A stretch of DNA of 64,000 bases from Sphaerisporangium sp. TRM90804. Its GTDB lineage: Bacteria; Actinomycetota; Actinomycetes; Streptosporangiales; Streptosporangiaceae. The position numbers and the translations under genes were made by a program. The stretch covers positions 186,001 to 250,000 of the forward strand of contig NZ_JARWAC010000016.1 of the NCBI RefSeq assembly GCF_029846175.1. The letters are read 5' to 3'. Within the stretch, counting starts at the first letter, position 1, and each line of letters begins with the position of its first letter. Shown in pieces: positions 17,227 through 26,046 of the stretch. Below the pieces are notes generated by a model. The model did not search any database. It saw only the letters and a program-made list of their open reading frames with translations, and was not told the DNA's origin.

Positions 17227-17603
17227 AGCCAGACATGTGCGAGGCGCTGTCACGCGGCTCCGCTCACCAGACGCCCAAGCACAGGCCTCCATCCCACGAC
17301 GGTGGCCCCCAGGGTGCCGTCACTGATCGACTAGGAGCCGTGGAAGCCGCTGATTCCGCGCCGGTTCGGTGCTAGGTCGCCGGAACTCGGCAGGGCCGGC
17401 CCCCGCCTGCCACCAGCACCGCCGGTGCGGCGAATGCCGACCGGCCGCCCGAACACGTCGCACGCGAAGACCGGTGGTCGAAGGCCCGCCCACCGGACGA
17501 GCCAACATCGCTCCGCCCGTCCGTCACCCTCCGCCAAAGGCGATCACGCCCCCGTTTCCGTGCCGGACGACCTCCAGATACTGGTAGCCTTGGTCCTTGT
17601 TGA
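17227..17603. other. Intergenic region before tRNA-Arg
   Basis: I see no gene in these 377 bases. The tRNA promoter must lie in the last ~50 bases; no integrase or phage-like end is present. Confidence 0.5.
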
Positions 17604-17678
17604 GCCCCCTTAGCTCAGGGGATAGAGCACCGGCCTCCGGAGCCGGGAGCGCAAGTTCGAATCTTGCAGGGGGCACCA
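17604..17678 (+). tRNA. tRNA-Arg(CCG)
   Basis: The cloverleaf can be drawn by hand: acceptor GCCCCCT (17604-17610) pairs with AGGGGGC (17668-17674); the anticodon stem CCGGC/GCCGG encloses loop CTCCGGA with anticodon CCG at 17637-17639; the T loop contains TTCGAAT. The 3' CCA is encoded (17676-17678). It would read CGG codons. Confidence 0.95.
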
Positions 17679-17692
17679 GCGATCTAGCGTGT

Positions 17693-17734
17693 AGAGCGCA
17701 AAAGACCTGCGGCGACGCAGGACTTTTGCGCTCT
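17693..17734 (+). terminator. Hairpin terminator after tRNA-Arg
   Basis: Two 19-base arms (17693-17711 and 17716-17734) pair at 18 of 19 positions around a GCGA loop. It starts 15 bases after the tRNA and is the obvious end of its transcript. Confidence 0.85.
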
Positions 17735-17871
17735 CGCTGTGTTCCGTCGGGTGGTGCGAGGGCCGGCGTGGTCCCGAGATCACGTGCCCGCTGGTTATCG
17801 ATCTTCAAGGCCCGTTCGATGCGTGATCGAGGGCGATCGCTGGGCCTGTGGATCTGCGCGTATGGGCTTGG

Positions 17872-18411
17872 TCAGGCGCCGAAGATGGACCAGCGCTGGT
17901 TGAAGCCGCTGGAGTCCTGGCGCTGGGTGATGAGCGTGCCGCTGGTGCTGCCGTCGGCCGTGGCTATCAGGCCGCTGTTGCGGTTCTCGAGCTTCAGGAA
18001 GGTCGCGTTGACCGAGAAGTCGCGGATCCACTGCTGGCTGAAGCTGCCGTCGCACGCCTTGACCATCAGGAGCGCGCCGCTCTGCAGCGACTTGCCGTTG
18101 ACGTCCAGGCAGCCTCCGCTCCTGCTGGTGAACGTGAACGCGATGCGGTTGCCCCCGAGGTTGGCCACCTGCTGCATGGTCCACTGCTGGTTGAGGAAGA
18201 CGCCGGTGTCCTGCAGCACGGCGATGCCGGTGGCGGACGAGGGCGGGGACTTGGCCATGGAAGTGGCCGGGGCGTTCTGCGGGGAGATGCGAACGTTCGT
18301 GGCCGCCTGCGCGGCACCGGACATGGGTCCGGCGACCACGGCCGCTCCGGCCATCGCCGCCGCGACGGCGGTGATGGCGGCCCCCCGGCGGACGCGTGAG
18401 ATCGCAGACAA
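17872..18411 (-). CDS. Secreted ricin-type beta-trefoil lectin-like protein
   Basis: A 179-residue exported protein: signal peptide in residues 1-36 (ending near AAQA-AT), then a short Ser/Pro spacer and a single ricin B-type beta-trefoil. The three characteristic Q-x-W repeats are visible as NQQWTM, SQQWIRD and NQRWSIF, with the Cys pair GGCLDV/KACDG. It has no catalytic domain, so sugar binding at the cell surface or outside the cell is the likely role. A second, unrelated ricin-type protein is encoded at 28857-29363. Confidence 0.85.
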   Translation of the reverse strand: MSAISRVRRGAAITAVAAAMAGAAVVAGPMSGAAQAATNVRISPQNAPATSMAKSPPSSATGIAVLQDTGVFLNQQWTMQQVANLGGNRIAFTFTSRSGGCLDVNGKSLQSGALLMVKACDGSFSQQWIRDFSVNATFLKLENRNSGLIATADGSTSGTLITQRQDSSGFNQRWSIFGA

Positions 18412-18654
18412 GGTGGTGCTCCTTCGTATCGCGGGCGAGGTCCGGGGTGACCGGTCTCACGCCCTGACGTCACGTCGGCGTGCCCCCTGGCTCGCCGACG
18501 AGTGAAGTAGACAACCGACCTGGGGCTGTGATCCGCGTACAAATACCCGCTGGCCGCCCAGGCGGTAATTCGCCACATTCCGAGTGCCGCGCCGTTCCCG
18601 TGCGAGGTGCTCTTGCATGCGGCGTTTCTCCCGGGGGGAAGGCGGGTGGGTTGG

Positions 18655-20082
18655 TTAGGTTCGGGAGAGGTTGCGGGTTATGCCGGTCGCTATGGTGGTG
18701 GCGAGGAGCCAGCCTGCGGCTATCAGCGCGTAGGCGATCCATTGGGGTGTGCCCGTTGGCTGGAAGGCGGCTTCCTGGTGGAAGTCGACGACCGGCAGGA
18801 GTAGGTCGAGCGTGTACATGGCCGGGTTGAACGCCGGTCCTTTTCCTGGCTCGACCGGTGCGGGGCGGTGGGTGGTGAAGTAGACGGTGCCGGCGGCCAG
18901 GAGCAGGGTCAGCCAGGCGGCTGCTCGCAGGGGGCGGTAGCCGTAGCCGACGATTCCGTCCTGGAGGTGGCCCCAGAGCCTGGCGTAGCCGGGCAGGGTG
19001 CGGCGCCGGTCGCGCTGCTTGGCCAGCAGGACCGTGCGCGCGTCCGCGTCCAGGCCGAGGCGCCGGTAGGCCGCGGCGAGTTGTTCGTAGGCGTGGGGCG
19101 TGGCGCCCTCGGTGTCGTGGGCCAGCCAGCCCAGCCGCGCCTCGGCCGGCAGTCGGGGGTCGAGGGCCTCGTAGACCAGACCGTCCTGGAGTAGCCGGCG
19201 GGGCCAGGTCGCCGGGTCGTCGCGGATCAGGCGCACGCGGGCGTGGTTGAGTTCCACCGTGCCTTCGACCGGATCGGTTTTCGGGAGCACCAGTTCGTTG
19301 GCTTGTAGGTGGTTAGCCCTGAGCGCCGACCGCACGGTGCTGGACAGACGTGCTTCTTCGAAGCAGACCCGGCTGTGAATGCGGGAGAACGAGATGTTGA
19401 TCTCGCCGTCGGAGCTGAACCCGGCGCAGCAGTTCATGATCGCCCCGACGGTCAGGTCCATCGCACGTATCGTGCTTCCTCCGGGGTTGCTCAGCCGGGC
19501 TCCTTCGAAACGGATGGAACCCGCTATCTCCGCGCTCTTCAGCTCGATCTCGCCGAGGCAGGTGAACCCGTCATGGCCGATGACGTCGTCGCCGACCTGG
19601 AGCCGGGTGGCGTCGATCGCGGTTCCGGCGTGCTCGACGCGGGCTCCGTCCAGGATCAGCGCTCCGGAGATCCGTGTCCCGGCGAGCCGGATGACGCCGG
19701 TGGAACGGCAGCCGCGCAGCCGCAGGGTGCTCTCGATCGTCGCCGCCGAGATGAGCAGGCCGGGGAAGGACGAGCCGGACAGGTCGAGTTGGCGCAGCCG
19801 CGTGTTGTAGAGATCGGGTGCCGCGTCGAACCGGCAGTCCCGCAGCCGGATCGGGTGCCGGATGTCCGCGTGCTGGAGGTCCAGCACTCCCGTGACGCGG
19901 GCGCCGCGGACGCGCAGCGCGGGCAGCTCGCCGGCGGGGTCGTCGCGCTCGTCCAGCAGTAGGGCCCTGATCACGCTCGCCCGGATCACGGCGTCGTCCT
20001 GACCGGAGAGGTCCACCTCTCCGCCGTGCGGAAACGCTTCCTGGACGGCGATCTCGGCGGCCGACAGACCCTCGAAGGACAT
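18655..20082 (-). CDS. Membrane protein with beta-helix-like N-terminal domain, function unknown
   Basis: A ~475-residue protein. Residues ~15-290 contain irregular repeats of the form GVIRLAGTRISGALILDGAR, typical of a right-handed beta helix or pentapeptide-like solenoid. A helical part follows (HAYEQLAAAYRRLGLDADAR). The C-terminus has two hydrophobic segments (AAWLTLLLAAGTVYF and WIAYALIAAGWLLATTIATG), so the solenoid is tethered to the membrane. Similar actinomycete proteins are sometimes labelled membrane-associated oxidoreductase, but I see no cofactor motif. I chose the ATG at 20082, where the conserved part begins; the ribosome site is weak and the frame is open upstream, so the start is uncertain. 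Confidence 0.65.
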   Translation of the reverse strand: MSFEGLSAAEIAVQEAFPHGGEVDLSGQDDAVIRASVIRALLLDERDDPAGELPALRVRGARVTGVLDLQHADIRHPIRLRDCRFDAAPDLYNTRLRQLDLSGSSFPGLLISAATIESTLRLRGCRSTGVIRLAGTRISGALILDGARVEHAGTAIDATRLQVGDDVIGHDGFTCLGEIELKSAEIAGSIRFEGARLSNPGGSTIRAMDLTVGAIMNCCAGFSSDGEINISFSRIHSRVCFEEARLSSTVRSALRANHLQANELVLPKTDPVEGTVELNHARVRLIRDDPATWPRRLLQDGLVYEALDPRLPAEARLGWLAHDTEGATPHAYEQLAAAYRRLGLDADARTVLLAKQRDRRRTLPGYARLWGHLQDGIVGYGYRPLRAAAWLTLLLAAGTVYFTTHRPAPVEPGKGPAFNPAMYTLDLLLPVVDFHQEAAFQPTGTPQWIAYALIAAGWLLATTIATGITRNLSRT

Positions 20083-20440
20083 GACGCCATGGTTGACGAA
20101 TCCGGCGGGCGCGGCCAGATGATTCCTCCGCCATTCCGATGGACCATTCCGGTGGGCGTCCAGGCTCGAATGCTGGATCGAGGTCACGACTGCGAGGCGC
20201 GGTCGCAGGACGCCCGCGTGCCGGTCGACACGGACAGCAGCGGTCGAGCCCGGACGGCCCCGCTGACGCGCCGGGCCAGATCCGCACCCGATGAGGTGAC
20301 TCGGCTCGGCGAGCAGCGGAGCGGATCTCATCGCCGAGCGCGCGTCAGCCGGAGCGGTACGAGTGGACGAGGGGTGCGTTGGTTATTCAGCTGTGCGGGC
20401 GGTGGGGCGGATTTACCTTTTGTTGTGAAGGGGGCACGGG
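20083..20440. other. Divergent intergenic region, no gene seen
   Basis: 358 bases between two divergent membrane-protein genes. Promoters for both must lie here. I see no clear operator, repeat or RNA structure. Confidence 0.4.
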
Positions 20441-21430
20441 GTGACGGTTTTCAGGCGGGTTCTTGCGTATGGCTTGTCGCTTTTGGTGCATGGGGTCACG
20501 GTTCTGGTGATCCTGGTGGGGGGATGGGTCATCTCCCTGAACCCCGGCTTTCTGCTCGTCTGGCTGGTGGGTGGGCTGTTGCTCGTGATCGGGGTTCTGC
20601 TGTCTCCCCGGCCGCGGCGGCTCGGGGGGAACGCCGAAGTGGTGGAGCGCGGGTCGGCGCCGGAGTTGTACGGGGTCGCGGAGCGGGTGGCCGGGGCTGT
20701 GGGGGTGCGGCCGCCGGTGGCCGTGGCGGTTGAGGACCTGGCCATCGGAGCGGAGTATCCGCTGGTGGGCTGGCGTCGGCGGCCCGTCCTCGTCGTCGGG
20801 TTGCCCCTGTGGCTGGTGCTCTCGGCGCGGCAGCGGGTGGTGCTGCTGGCCAAGGCGTACACCGAGGAGAGAGGCGACGACCTCCTGGTCGGCGGGGCGC
20901 TGTGGACGCTGGCGCAGTGGCGTGAGTCGTTGATGAGCGGTCGGCCGCTGGCCCGGCGGGGGGAGACGCACATCTACATGGCGACCGTTCTCGGCGCGGC
21001 GGCTCCTCGCGGCTCCTACGACGCGGCGGGAACCCTCGGGCAGGTGTTCGGCAAGATGCTGGGCTGGCCCGTCCTGCTCGTGGAACGGGCCCTGCTCAGG
21101 CTCACCCGCGCGGACGACGGCCCGGCGCGGCGGGATCCGGCGCGGCTTCGTGGCGTCGTCACGGAGGCGGAGGTGGCACGGCTGGAGGAGCTGGTGGCCG
21201 CCAGGCGGTTCATGGCGCCGCTCCAGGCGGCTGTGCTGCGCGGGGCCACCGTGCCGGAGATCCGCCGGTCGGTGCCGGCCGGAGTGACCGGCTCGGGGGT
21301 GGACGGGGAAGGCGGTGCCACCCGGTTGGAGGGGGAGAGGCTCTTCACGGTCGGGGCGTCGGAAGCGGTCGATGTCGAGCTTGCCCGGCATTACTCGCGG
21401 GCGGTGCGGGCTTTCGGGCTGGTGTGGTGA
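20441..21430 (+). CDS. M48-peptidase-like membrane protein lacking the zinc-binding HEXXH motif
   Basis: A 329-residue protein with two N-terminal transmembrane helices (residues ~10-30 and ~35-55). The next part follows the pattern of M48 peptidases: APELYGVAERVAGAVGVRPP, then a strand segment RRRPVLVVGLPLWLVLSARQ. At the place where M48 proteins carry the zinc-binding helix HEXXH, this protein reads LLAKAYTEERGDD, so both histidines are missing. It is therefore probably a catalytically dead relative with a structural or regulatory role. The start is a GTG at 20441. The M48 relationship is inferred from the pattern alone. Confidence 0.6.
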   Translation: MTVFRRVLAYGLSLLVHGVTVLVILVGGWVISLNPGFLLVWLVGGLLLVIGVLLSPRPRRLGGNAEVVERGSAPELYGVAERVAGAVGVRPPVAVAVEDLAIGAEYPLVGWRRRPVLVVGLPLWLVLSARQRVVLLAKAYTEERGDDLLVGGALWTLAQWRESLMSGRPLARRGETHIYMATVLGAAAPRGSYDAAGTLGQVFGKMLGWPVLLVERALLRLTRADDGPARRDPARLRGVVTEAEVARLEELVAARRFMAPLQAAVLRGATVPEIRRSVPAGVTGSGVDGEGGATRLEGERLFTVGASEAVDVELARHYSRAVRAFGLVW

Positions 21431-21496
21431 GGAGCGTGCGGGCCTGACGGCGGACGGCCCCTGGCGGTACGCAGGTGCCAGGGGCCGTCGCCGGCT

Positions 21497-21603
21497 GGGT
21501 CAGCTTGGGGGGAACCGGTTGTCTTGGCTATGGGTACGCCGAGCCGGCCGGGTCAGCTTGGGGGGAACTGGTTGTTCTTGGCTACGGGCACGGCGAGCTG
21601 GCT
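21497..21603. repeat. 53-bp tandem duplication across the stop codon of the repeat-protein gene
   Basis: Copies 21497-21549 and 21550-21603 both start GGGTCAGCTTGGGGGGAAC. The right copy encodes the last residues and stop of the gene at 21553-22455. The left copy, beyond the stop, is a decayed second ending. Confidence 0.8.
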
Positions 21604-22455
21604 GGGGCTGAACAGGGTGGCCTGCTCGGCCGGGAGGTGGCCGAGCACCGGGTTGATGTGGCGCAGCGTCAGGGTGACGGAGGGCGCGGTCGGGATGGAG
21701 AGGTCGAACTTCTCCAGGTCGATCCATCTGAGGATGTTGAGCACCTCGGTCGGGATGGTGTCACCGGCCTTCTGCACGGGCACGCAGAGCTGCCGGGCGT
21801 AGGTCACCTGGCCGGTTCTCGTCGGGATCACGTTGGTGAGGACGGGGTTGAGCTGCCGCAGGGACAGCTGCCGGTTCATCGGGTTGTTCGGCGTGATCGC
21901 GTAGCACATGATGTCGATGTGGGAGACCAGCGACATGATCTCGGGTGGGGGAACCGAGCTGTTCTTGACGACCGGCACGCACAACTGCTGCGGCACGTTC
22001 ATCTTGACCTCATGGCGCGGCACGTTCTGGAGCACCGGGTTGAGATGGGTCAGCAGTAGGCCCGTGTCCGCGTTGCTCCCGGTGATCCGGTAGCACGCCA
22101 GGTCGACGAACCTGATGAAGTCGAGCGCGGGGCTGGGCGGTATCGAGGTGTTCTTGGCGACCGGGACGCACAGCTGCTGGCGCGGGCCGAGGACGACCGT
22201 CTGGGGCGGCAGGTTGCTGAGCACGGGGTTGAGGTGCCTCAGCGTGAGCGTGGTGGTCGGCGGCTGGTACGGGTTGGTCCTGAAGCATTCCAGGTCCAGG
22301 TACGACACGAAGTCCTTCGGAGTCGGCAGCACCGGGGCGGCGGCGGCGGGCGGCACGGAGAGGAATACCACGGCGAGAACCCCGAGGGCGGCGGATATCA
22401 CTCGCCGCGTCGTCGATTTACTGCGCCCGTGAATTCTGATTACGGGTCTGTCCAT
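21553..22455 (-). CDS. Secreted protein of four ~62-residue tandem repeats, function unknown
   Basis: A 300-residue exported protein; the signal peptide covers residues 1-40 (ending AAAAP). The rest is four tandem units of about 62 residues. Each has the form [F/V]xDLxCY...LTLRHLNPVL...QQLCVPVAKN. Units 1-3 each carry one Cys in the first block and one in QLCVP; unit 4 has lost both together (EKF and QLAVP), which supports a disulfide within each unit. The ATG at 22455 has a GGAGG site 5 bases upstream. I do not recognise a named function; a surface-exposed or structural protein is plausible. Confidence 0.75.
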   Translation of the reverse strand: MDRPVIRIHGRSKSTTRRVISAALGVLAVVFLSVPPAAAAPVLPTPKDFVSYLDLECFRTNPYQPPTTTLTLRHLNPVLSNLPPQTVVLGPRQQLCVPVAKNTSIPPSPALDFIRFVDLACYRITGSNADTGLLLTHLNPVLQNVPRHEVKMNVPQQLCVPVVKNSSVPPPEIMSLVSHIDIMCYAITPNNPMNRQLSLRQLNPVLTNVIPTRTGQVTYARQLCVPVQKAGDTIPTEVLNILRWIDLEKFDLSIPTAPSVTLTLRHINPVLGHLPAEQATLFSPSQLAVPVAKNNQFPPS

Positions 22456-23227
22456 TGTGCCTCCATCGGTCACGTTCGTGCGCTTTGCGCCTCCTGAGTG
22501 TGTGCCGATGAATTGCTCCTGACAATATCGACGCCCTATCTGGCCAGACCGGCTGTTTCGGCTGGTTTCCGACGCCGGTGATTCACTGCCGAAAGCCCGG
22601 TCGTCGTCGCCGTCCGGATCCTGTCGCGCGCTCGCCGGGTCGGCCGGCGGGAGACCTAACGGCGGAATGAAAACGATCGTGATGCGCTGGAGTCGCCGAG
22701 CCGATCCGAAAAGAGAATTCGTGGCCCGGAATAATGCGCGGGCCCCTGGGCGGGCGGTGGCTTCGGGGTGACCGGGCGGGGCGGTCGACGGGACGGCAGG
22801 CCGCCGGGGTGTTCAGGTGGGCGAGGACGGCGGACGGGCACCGGCTCGGCGTCCGGCCGGAGGGCGCTCGCCACGCGGATTCCCGCCCCCTCGGCTCTCG
22901 GGGAACCCGGATTCCCGGTTCGGCATCGGCAATCCGGCGGTTGGTCGTGGTTGGAGGAATTCGTGCTGTCTAACCTTAATGAGGGGAGACTGGGTGACGC
23001 TCCCGTTTCTCGACGCGGTGCTCTCGTCATGGCGGCGCGGTCCGCCCTGGCGTCACCTGCCGGTTTAGTGATCCGCGGACCGGGGCTTGGTCTTGCCGAG
23101 GTGATCTATCCGCTTTCTCGCGAGTAACGTCTTCGCCGTGAAGTCGCCCCGGCGTATGCCGGGGAGCCGGGTCGGTGCTTCTTAATCGGCACGCACGGTT
23201 TGAATCGACGAGAAATGGAGTGATCTC
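22456..23227. other. 772-bp intergenic region, no gene supported
   Basis: The region is less GC-rich near both ends, as expected for the divergent promoters of two secreted-protein genes. The short open frames lack ribosome sites and gene-like codon use. Confidence 0.45.
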
Positions 23228-23782
23228 ATGCTCAGGCATGTTCTGGCGGCCGGCGCGTTGGTGGCTGCCAGCCTTGTCGCCGGCGTCGCGATGTCGGCGC
23301 CCGCCGGTGCGAGCGTGGTCCGGGAGGAACCTTCCGCGCCCGGATCACTGCGTGGGAGCCATCCCTGCCCCTACGGCTATCACCACAGCTACTACGGCGG
23401 GGTGCACCGCTGCCACCGTGACCGCTTCGGGCCGTACGGTCACCACCACGGCCACCACGGTCACCACCACGGCCACCACGGTCACCACCACGGGGGCCAT
23501 CACGGTCACCACGGCGGTCAGCACCATGGTCATCACGGCCATCACCACCCCGGCCACCCCGGTTACCCGGGCCACCCCGGACACCCGCACGGCCACCACC
23601 CCGGCAATCCCGGTCACCCGGGCCACCCCGGTCACCCGGGCCACCCCGGTCACCCGCACGGTCACCACCCGGGCCACCCGGGGCCGTTCGTGCAGCAGGA
23701 CCAGGGAGGGCTGCCGGCCATGGGTGGGCGACCGGGTCCGCAGGGGCGGCACGACGGGGCCGGTTACGCCGTTCCCCGGTAG
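23228..23782 (+). CDS. Secreted His/Gly/Pro-rich low-complexity protein
   Basis: A 184-residue protein with a signal peptide (residues 1-29, ending AGAS). After a Tyr/Cys-containing segment (HPCPYGYHHSYYGGVHRC) comes a long stretch, residues ~68-150, made almost only of His, Gly and Pro: first HHHGHHG-type units, then PGHPGH-type units. It has more than 40 histidines, which strongly suggests binding of divalent metals such as Zn, Cu or Ni outside the cell. A TGGAG-like ribosome site precedes the ATG. No metal transporter or metalloregulator is adjacent, so the role is inferred from composition only. Confidence 0.7.
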   Translation: MLRHVLAAGALVAASLVAGVAMSAPAGASVVREEPSAPGSLRGSHPCPYGYHHSYYGGVHRCHRDRFGPYGHHHGHHGHHHGHHGHHHGGHHGHHGGQHHGHHGHHHPGHPGYPGHPGHPHGHHPGNPGHPGHPGHPGHPGHPHGHHPGHPGPFVQQDQGGLPAMGGRPGPQGRHDGAGYAVPR

Positions 23783-23874
23783 TCCGCAGGTCGGCCGACC
23801 TGTGGCGGCCGGGCGTGGGGCCGCGATGTCCGTACCTGTCGGGGGGTGTCAGGTATGGCCGTGAGGATGAGGGC

Positions 23875-24234
23875 ATGACGACACGAGCCAAGCTCATCGC
23901 GGTCACTCTCGACTGCGCCGAGCCGAAGAGCCTTGCCGAGTTCTACTCAACGATCACCGGATTCGAGGTGCAGTACGCCGAGGCCGAGTACGCCGGCATC
24001 GGGGACGGGGTCACGAGCATCTACTTCCAGAGGGTGCCCGACCGCAGGCCGGGGTCCTGGCCCGGCCCGGACAAGCAGTTCCATCTCGACTTCCGCGTGC
24101 CGGACGTCGAGAAGGCCGTGGCGGAGTACGTGGCCCTGGGGGCCACCAGGCCGCAGTTCCAGCCCGGCGACGGGTGGGTCGTGCTCGCCGACCCGGAGGG
24201 GCACCTGTTCTGCGTGTGTCCCGAGCGTTCCTGA
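23875..24234 (+). CDS. VOC-superfamily (glyoxalase/dioxygenase-like) protein
   Basis: A 119-residue single-domain vicinal-oxygen-chelate protein. It shows the paired beta-alpha-beta-beta-beta halves: KLIAVTLDCAEPKSLAEFYS at the start and FHLDFRVPDVEKAVAEYVAL in the middle, ending DPEGHLFCVCPE. The His of FHLDF and the end-strand acidic position fit a metal site. Such small proteins in actinomycetes are enzymes of unknown substrate or antibiotic-binding proteins. The start at 23875 is where the fold begins. Confidence 0.85.
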   Translation: MTTRAKLIAVTLDCAEPKSLAEFYSTITGFEVQYAEAEYAGIGDGVTSIYFQRVPDRRPGSWPGPDKQFHLDFRVPDVEKAVAEYVALGATRPQFQPGDGWVVLADPEGHLFCVCPERS

Positions 24235-24432
24235 CCCGGCCGCGGGCGATCCCGAAGGCCGTCCCGCGCGTTTCCGGCGGCCGTGAGAACCGCGCGGGAA
24301 CGGCCATGGATGATTCGCGTGGCCTCTCGTAGGATCCGGGTTGACGGCGATGGCGGCTCATCGCGCGCGGACGTTTCCGGTCCGGCGCCGAGGGGGCCGG
24401 GGCCGCCTTCGGAATCTCGATGGGGAGAACGC

Positions 24433-25377
24433 ATGAGGTCTTCTTCGGCTTCTTACGGGCGGCGGGCCCTTCGCGGGCTGTTATCCGGCGCGTCGGCGCT
24501 GGTCCTGGCGCTGGGGCTCGGGGCGGGGGCCTCGGCCGCCGCGGAGCCGGGGGAGACCACGACCATCGGGGAGCCGGGACGGCTCACGCTCACCGTGCCG
24601 AAGAGGGTGGCCGCCGGGGAGACGGCGGTGTTCGACATCGCGTACACCAACACCAGCGGCCGGTTCCTGGAACGTGCCGAGATGGAGTTGTACGTCGACC
24701 GCAGCGTCTACGGGGGCGCGGTCGACCACGCCGCGTCGACCTGGGCCGACGAGAACGGTCACACCCAGAGCGTCGAGTGGGACCCGCCCTCCTGGCCCGA
24801 CAAGCTGAAGATCACGTGGACCGGCCTCCAGCCGGGGGACTGCGAGCGCCTGCTGCTCTCGCTGCCGTTCCGCCCCACCTACCAGGGGAACGCGCTGCTG
24901 TTCACGGTCGGCTGGATCGAGTACCACCAGGACGGCGCCGACCAGTACCAGCTGGGCAGCGTGTACGTCAACGAGGGCGCTCCCGCGACCGACCTGGCCG
25001 TGACGATGGCGGTCACGCCCCTCGGGCGGCCCACCGCCAGGCTGACCGCCACCGTCACGGTCGTCAACAACGGCCCCACCGACGCCGCCCCGGCCTACCT
25101 GTACTTCCGGACCTCCGCCGCGTTCCGCCCGCTCGACATGCCGGGCTGCGTGGCCACCGGCAGCGGCGTGAACGAGGTCAGATGCACCCTGGAGACCCTT
25201 CCCGTCGGCGGCTCGGCGACCAGGCAGGTGGACGTGCGCCTGAAGGCGAAGGCGGAGCTGAACGGCTCGGAGGGCGTGAGCGCCAACGTCCACGCCCTGC
25301 CCCAGGAGGAGGTGAACGACGGCGACAACGTCGCCTCGGTCTGGTGCACGCGTCACAAGAAGAGGATCCGCTGCTGA
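24433..25377 (+). CDS. Secreted DUF11-like beta-sandwich protein
   Basis: A 314-residue exported protein: signal peptide to about residue 40 (ASAAAEPGE), then two immunoglobulin-like beta-sandwich parts. The second (residues ~190-300) follows the DUF11/CARDB pattern: DLAVTMAVTPLG, ATVTVVNNGPTDA and PVGGSATRQVDVRLKA. The protein ends in a basic, Cys-containing tail (CTRHKKRIRC). The ATG at 24433 has GGGGAGA upstream. A surface adhesion or structural role is likely for such domains, without sequence proof here. Confidence 0.7.
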   Translation: MRSSSASYGRRALRGLLSGASALVLALGLGAGASAAAEPGETTTIGEPGRLTLTVPKRVAAGETAVFDIAYTNTSGRFLERAEMELYVDRSVYGGAVDHAASTWADENGHTQSVEWDPPSWPDKLKITWTGLQPGDCERLLLSLPFRPTYQGNALLFTVGWIEYHQDGADQYQLGSVYVNEGAPATDLAVTMAVTPLGRPTARLTATVTVVNNGPTDAAPAYLYFRTSAAFRPLDMPGCVATGSGVNEVRCTLETLPVGGSATRQVDVRLKAKAELNGSEGVSANVHALPQEEVNDGDNVASVWCTRHKKRIRC

Positions 25378-25494
25378 CGCTCACGCCGTAGCCCGCCGGA
25401 GTGCGGGCCGGGGCATCGGCGGCCGAGCCGTGCGGGTCTCGGGTGGAGGCCGGGGAGCGCGCGTTCGCGGAAGGCGGCGGCGAGGCGCGGGCGG

Positions 25495-26046
25495 TCAGGC
25501 CGTGCGGGACTCGGTGTAGGCGTCGGTGATGCGGCGCTCCAGGAAGGCGACGCTGTCGTCCACACTGACCAGCCGCCAGCCGCACGCGGCCTCGCGGTTG
25601 AGGACGTCGGCCCACAACTCCTCGACCGCCAGGCGGGCCTCGCGGTACAGGCGCATCGTCTTGTACTCGAACTTGGTGTCCCCGTCGGGCACGTCGGCGG
25701 GCGACCAGGGGGACTGGTCGGCGGCGTCGTCGGCGTAGGAGAACACGGTCAGGTGCTCGCCGCGGCGCCTGCCGTTCGCGGTGTGGTCGCCGCCGTGGTG
25801 CCTGGCGGAGCTCTCGAAGACGGTGCGGTCGCGGCCGTGGATCCGCAGGGCGTCGGCGAGCAGCCTTATCGTGTCGCCGCGGGGGCGTTCGGCCCGCCCT
25901 CGTTCGAGGTCGCGTATCGCGCGGGTGCTGATCGTCGAAAGGTCGGCCAACTGCTGCTGGGTGATCCCGGCACGGGTGCGAAAGTATCGGAGCAGGTCGC
26001 AGAACGTGTTCTTGTTCACCTCGGGCACCTCAGAGATAGTGGTCAT
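25495..26046 (-). CDS. XRE-family regulator with C-terminal DUF4177-like domain
   Basis: A 183-residue protein. Residues ~12-75 form an XRE/Cro helix-turn-helix (RYFRTRAGITQQQLADLST, ending in an IRDLERGRAERPRGDTIRLL segment). After a linker, residues ~125-175 match the short DUF4177 pattern (KFEYKTMRLYR, then CGWRLVSVDDSVAFLER). The fusion is unusual: DUF4177 normally occurs alone. The C-terminal part may be a ligand- or protein-binding domain that tunes DNA binding. It is the only gene in its direction here. Confidence 0.72.
   Translation of the reverse strand: MTTISEVPEVNKNTFCDLLRYFRTRAGITQQQLADLSTISTRAIRDLERGRAERPRGDTIRLLADALRIHGRDRTVFESSARHHGGDHTANGRRRGEHLTVFSYADDAADQSPWSPADVPDGDTKFEYKTMRLYREARLAVEELWADVLNREAACGWRLVSVDDSVAFLERRITDAYTESRTA

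Noticed and set aside
17604-17678. tRNA-Arg as an integration site of a mobile element
   Set aside because: No integrase, no duplicated tRNA 3' end and no phage or conjugation genes nearby.
23440-23680. CRISPR-like repeat array
   Set aside because: The short repeats are in-frame codons of the His/Gly/Pro-rich protein; there are no spacers of uniform length and no cas genes.
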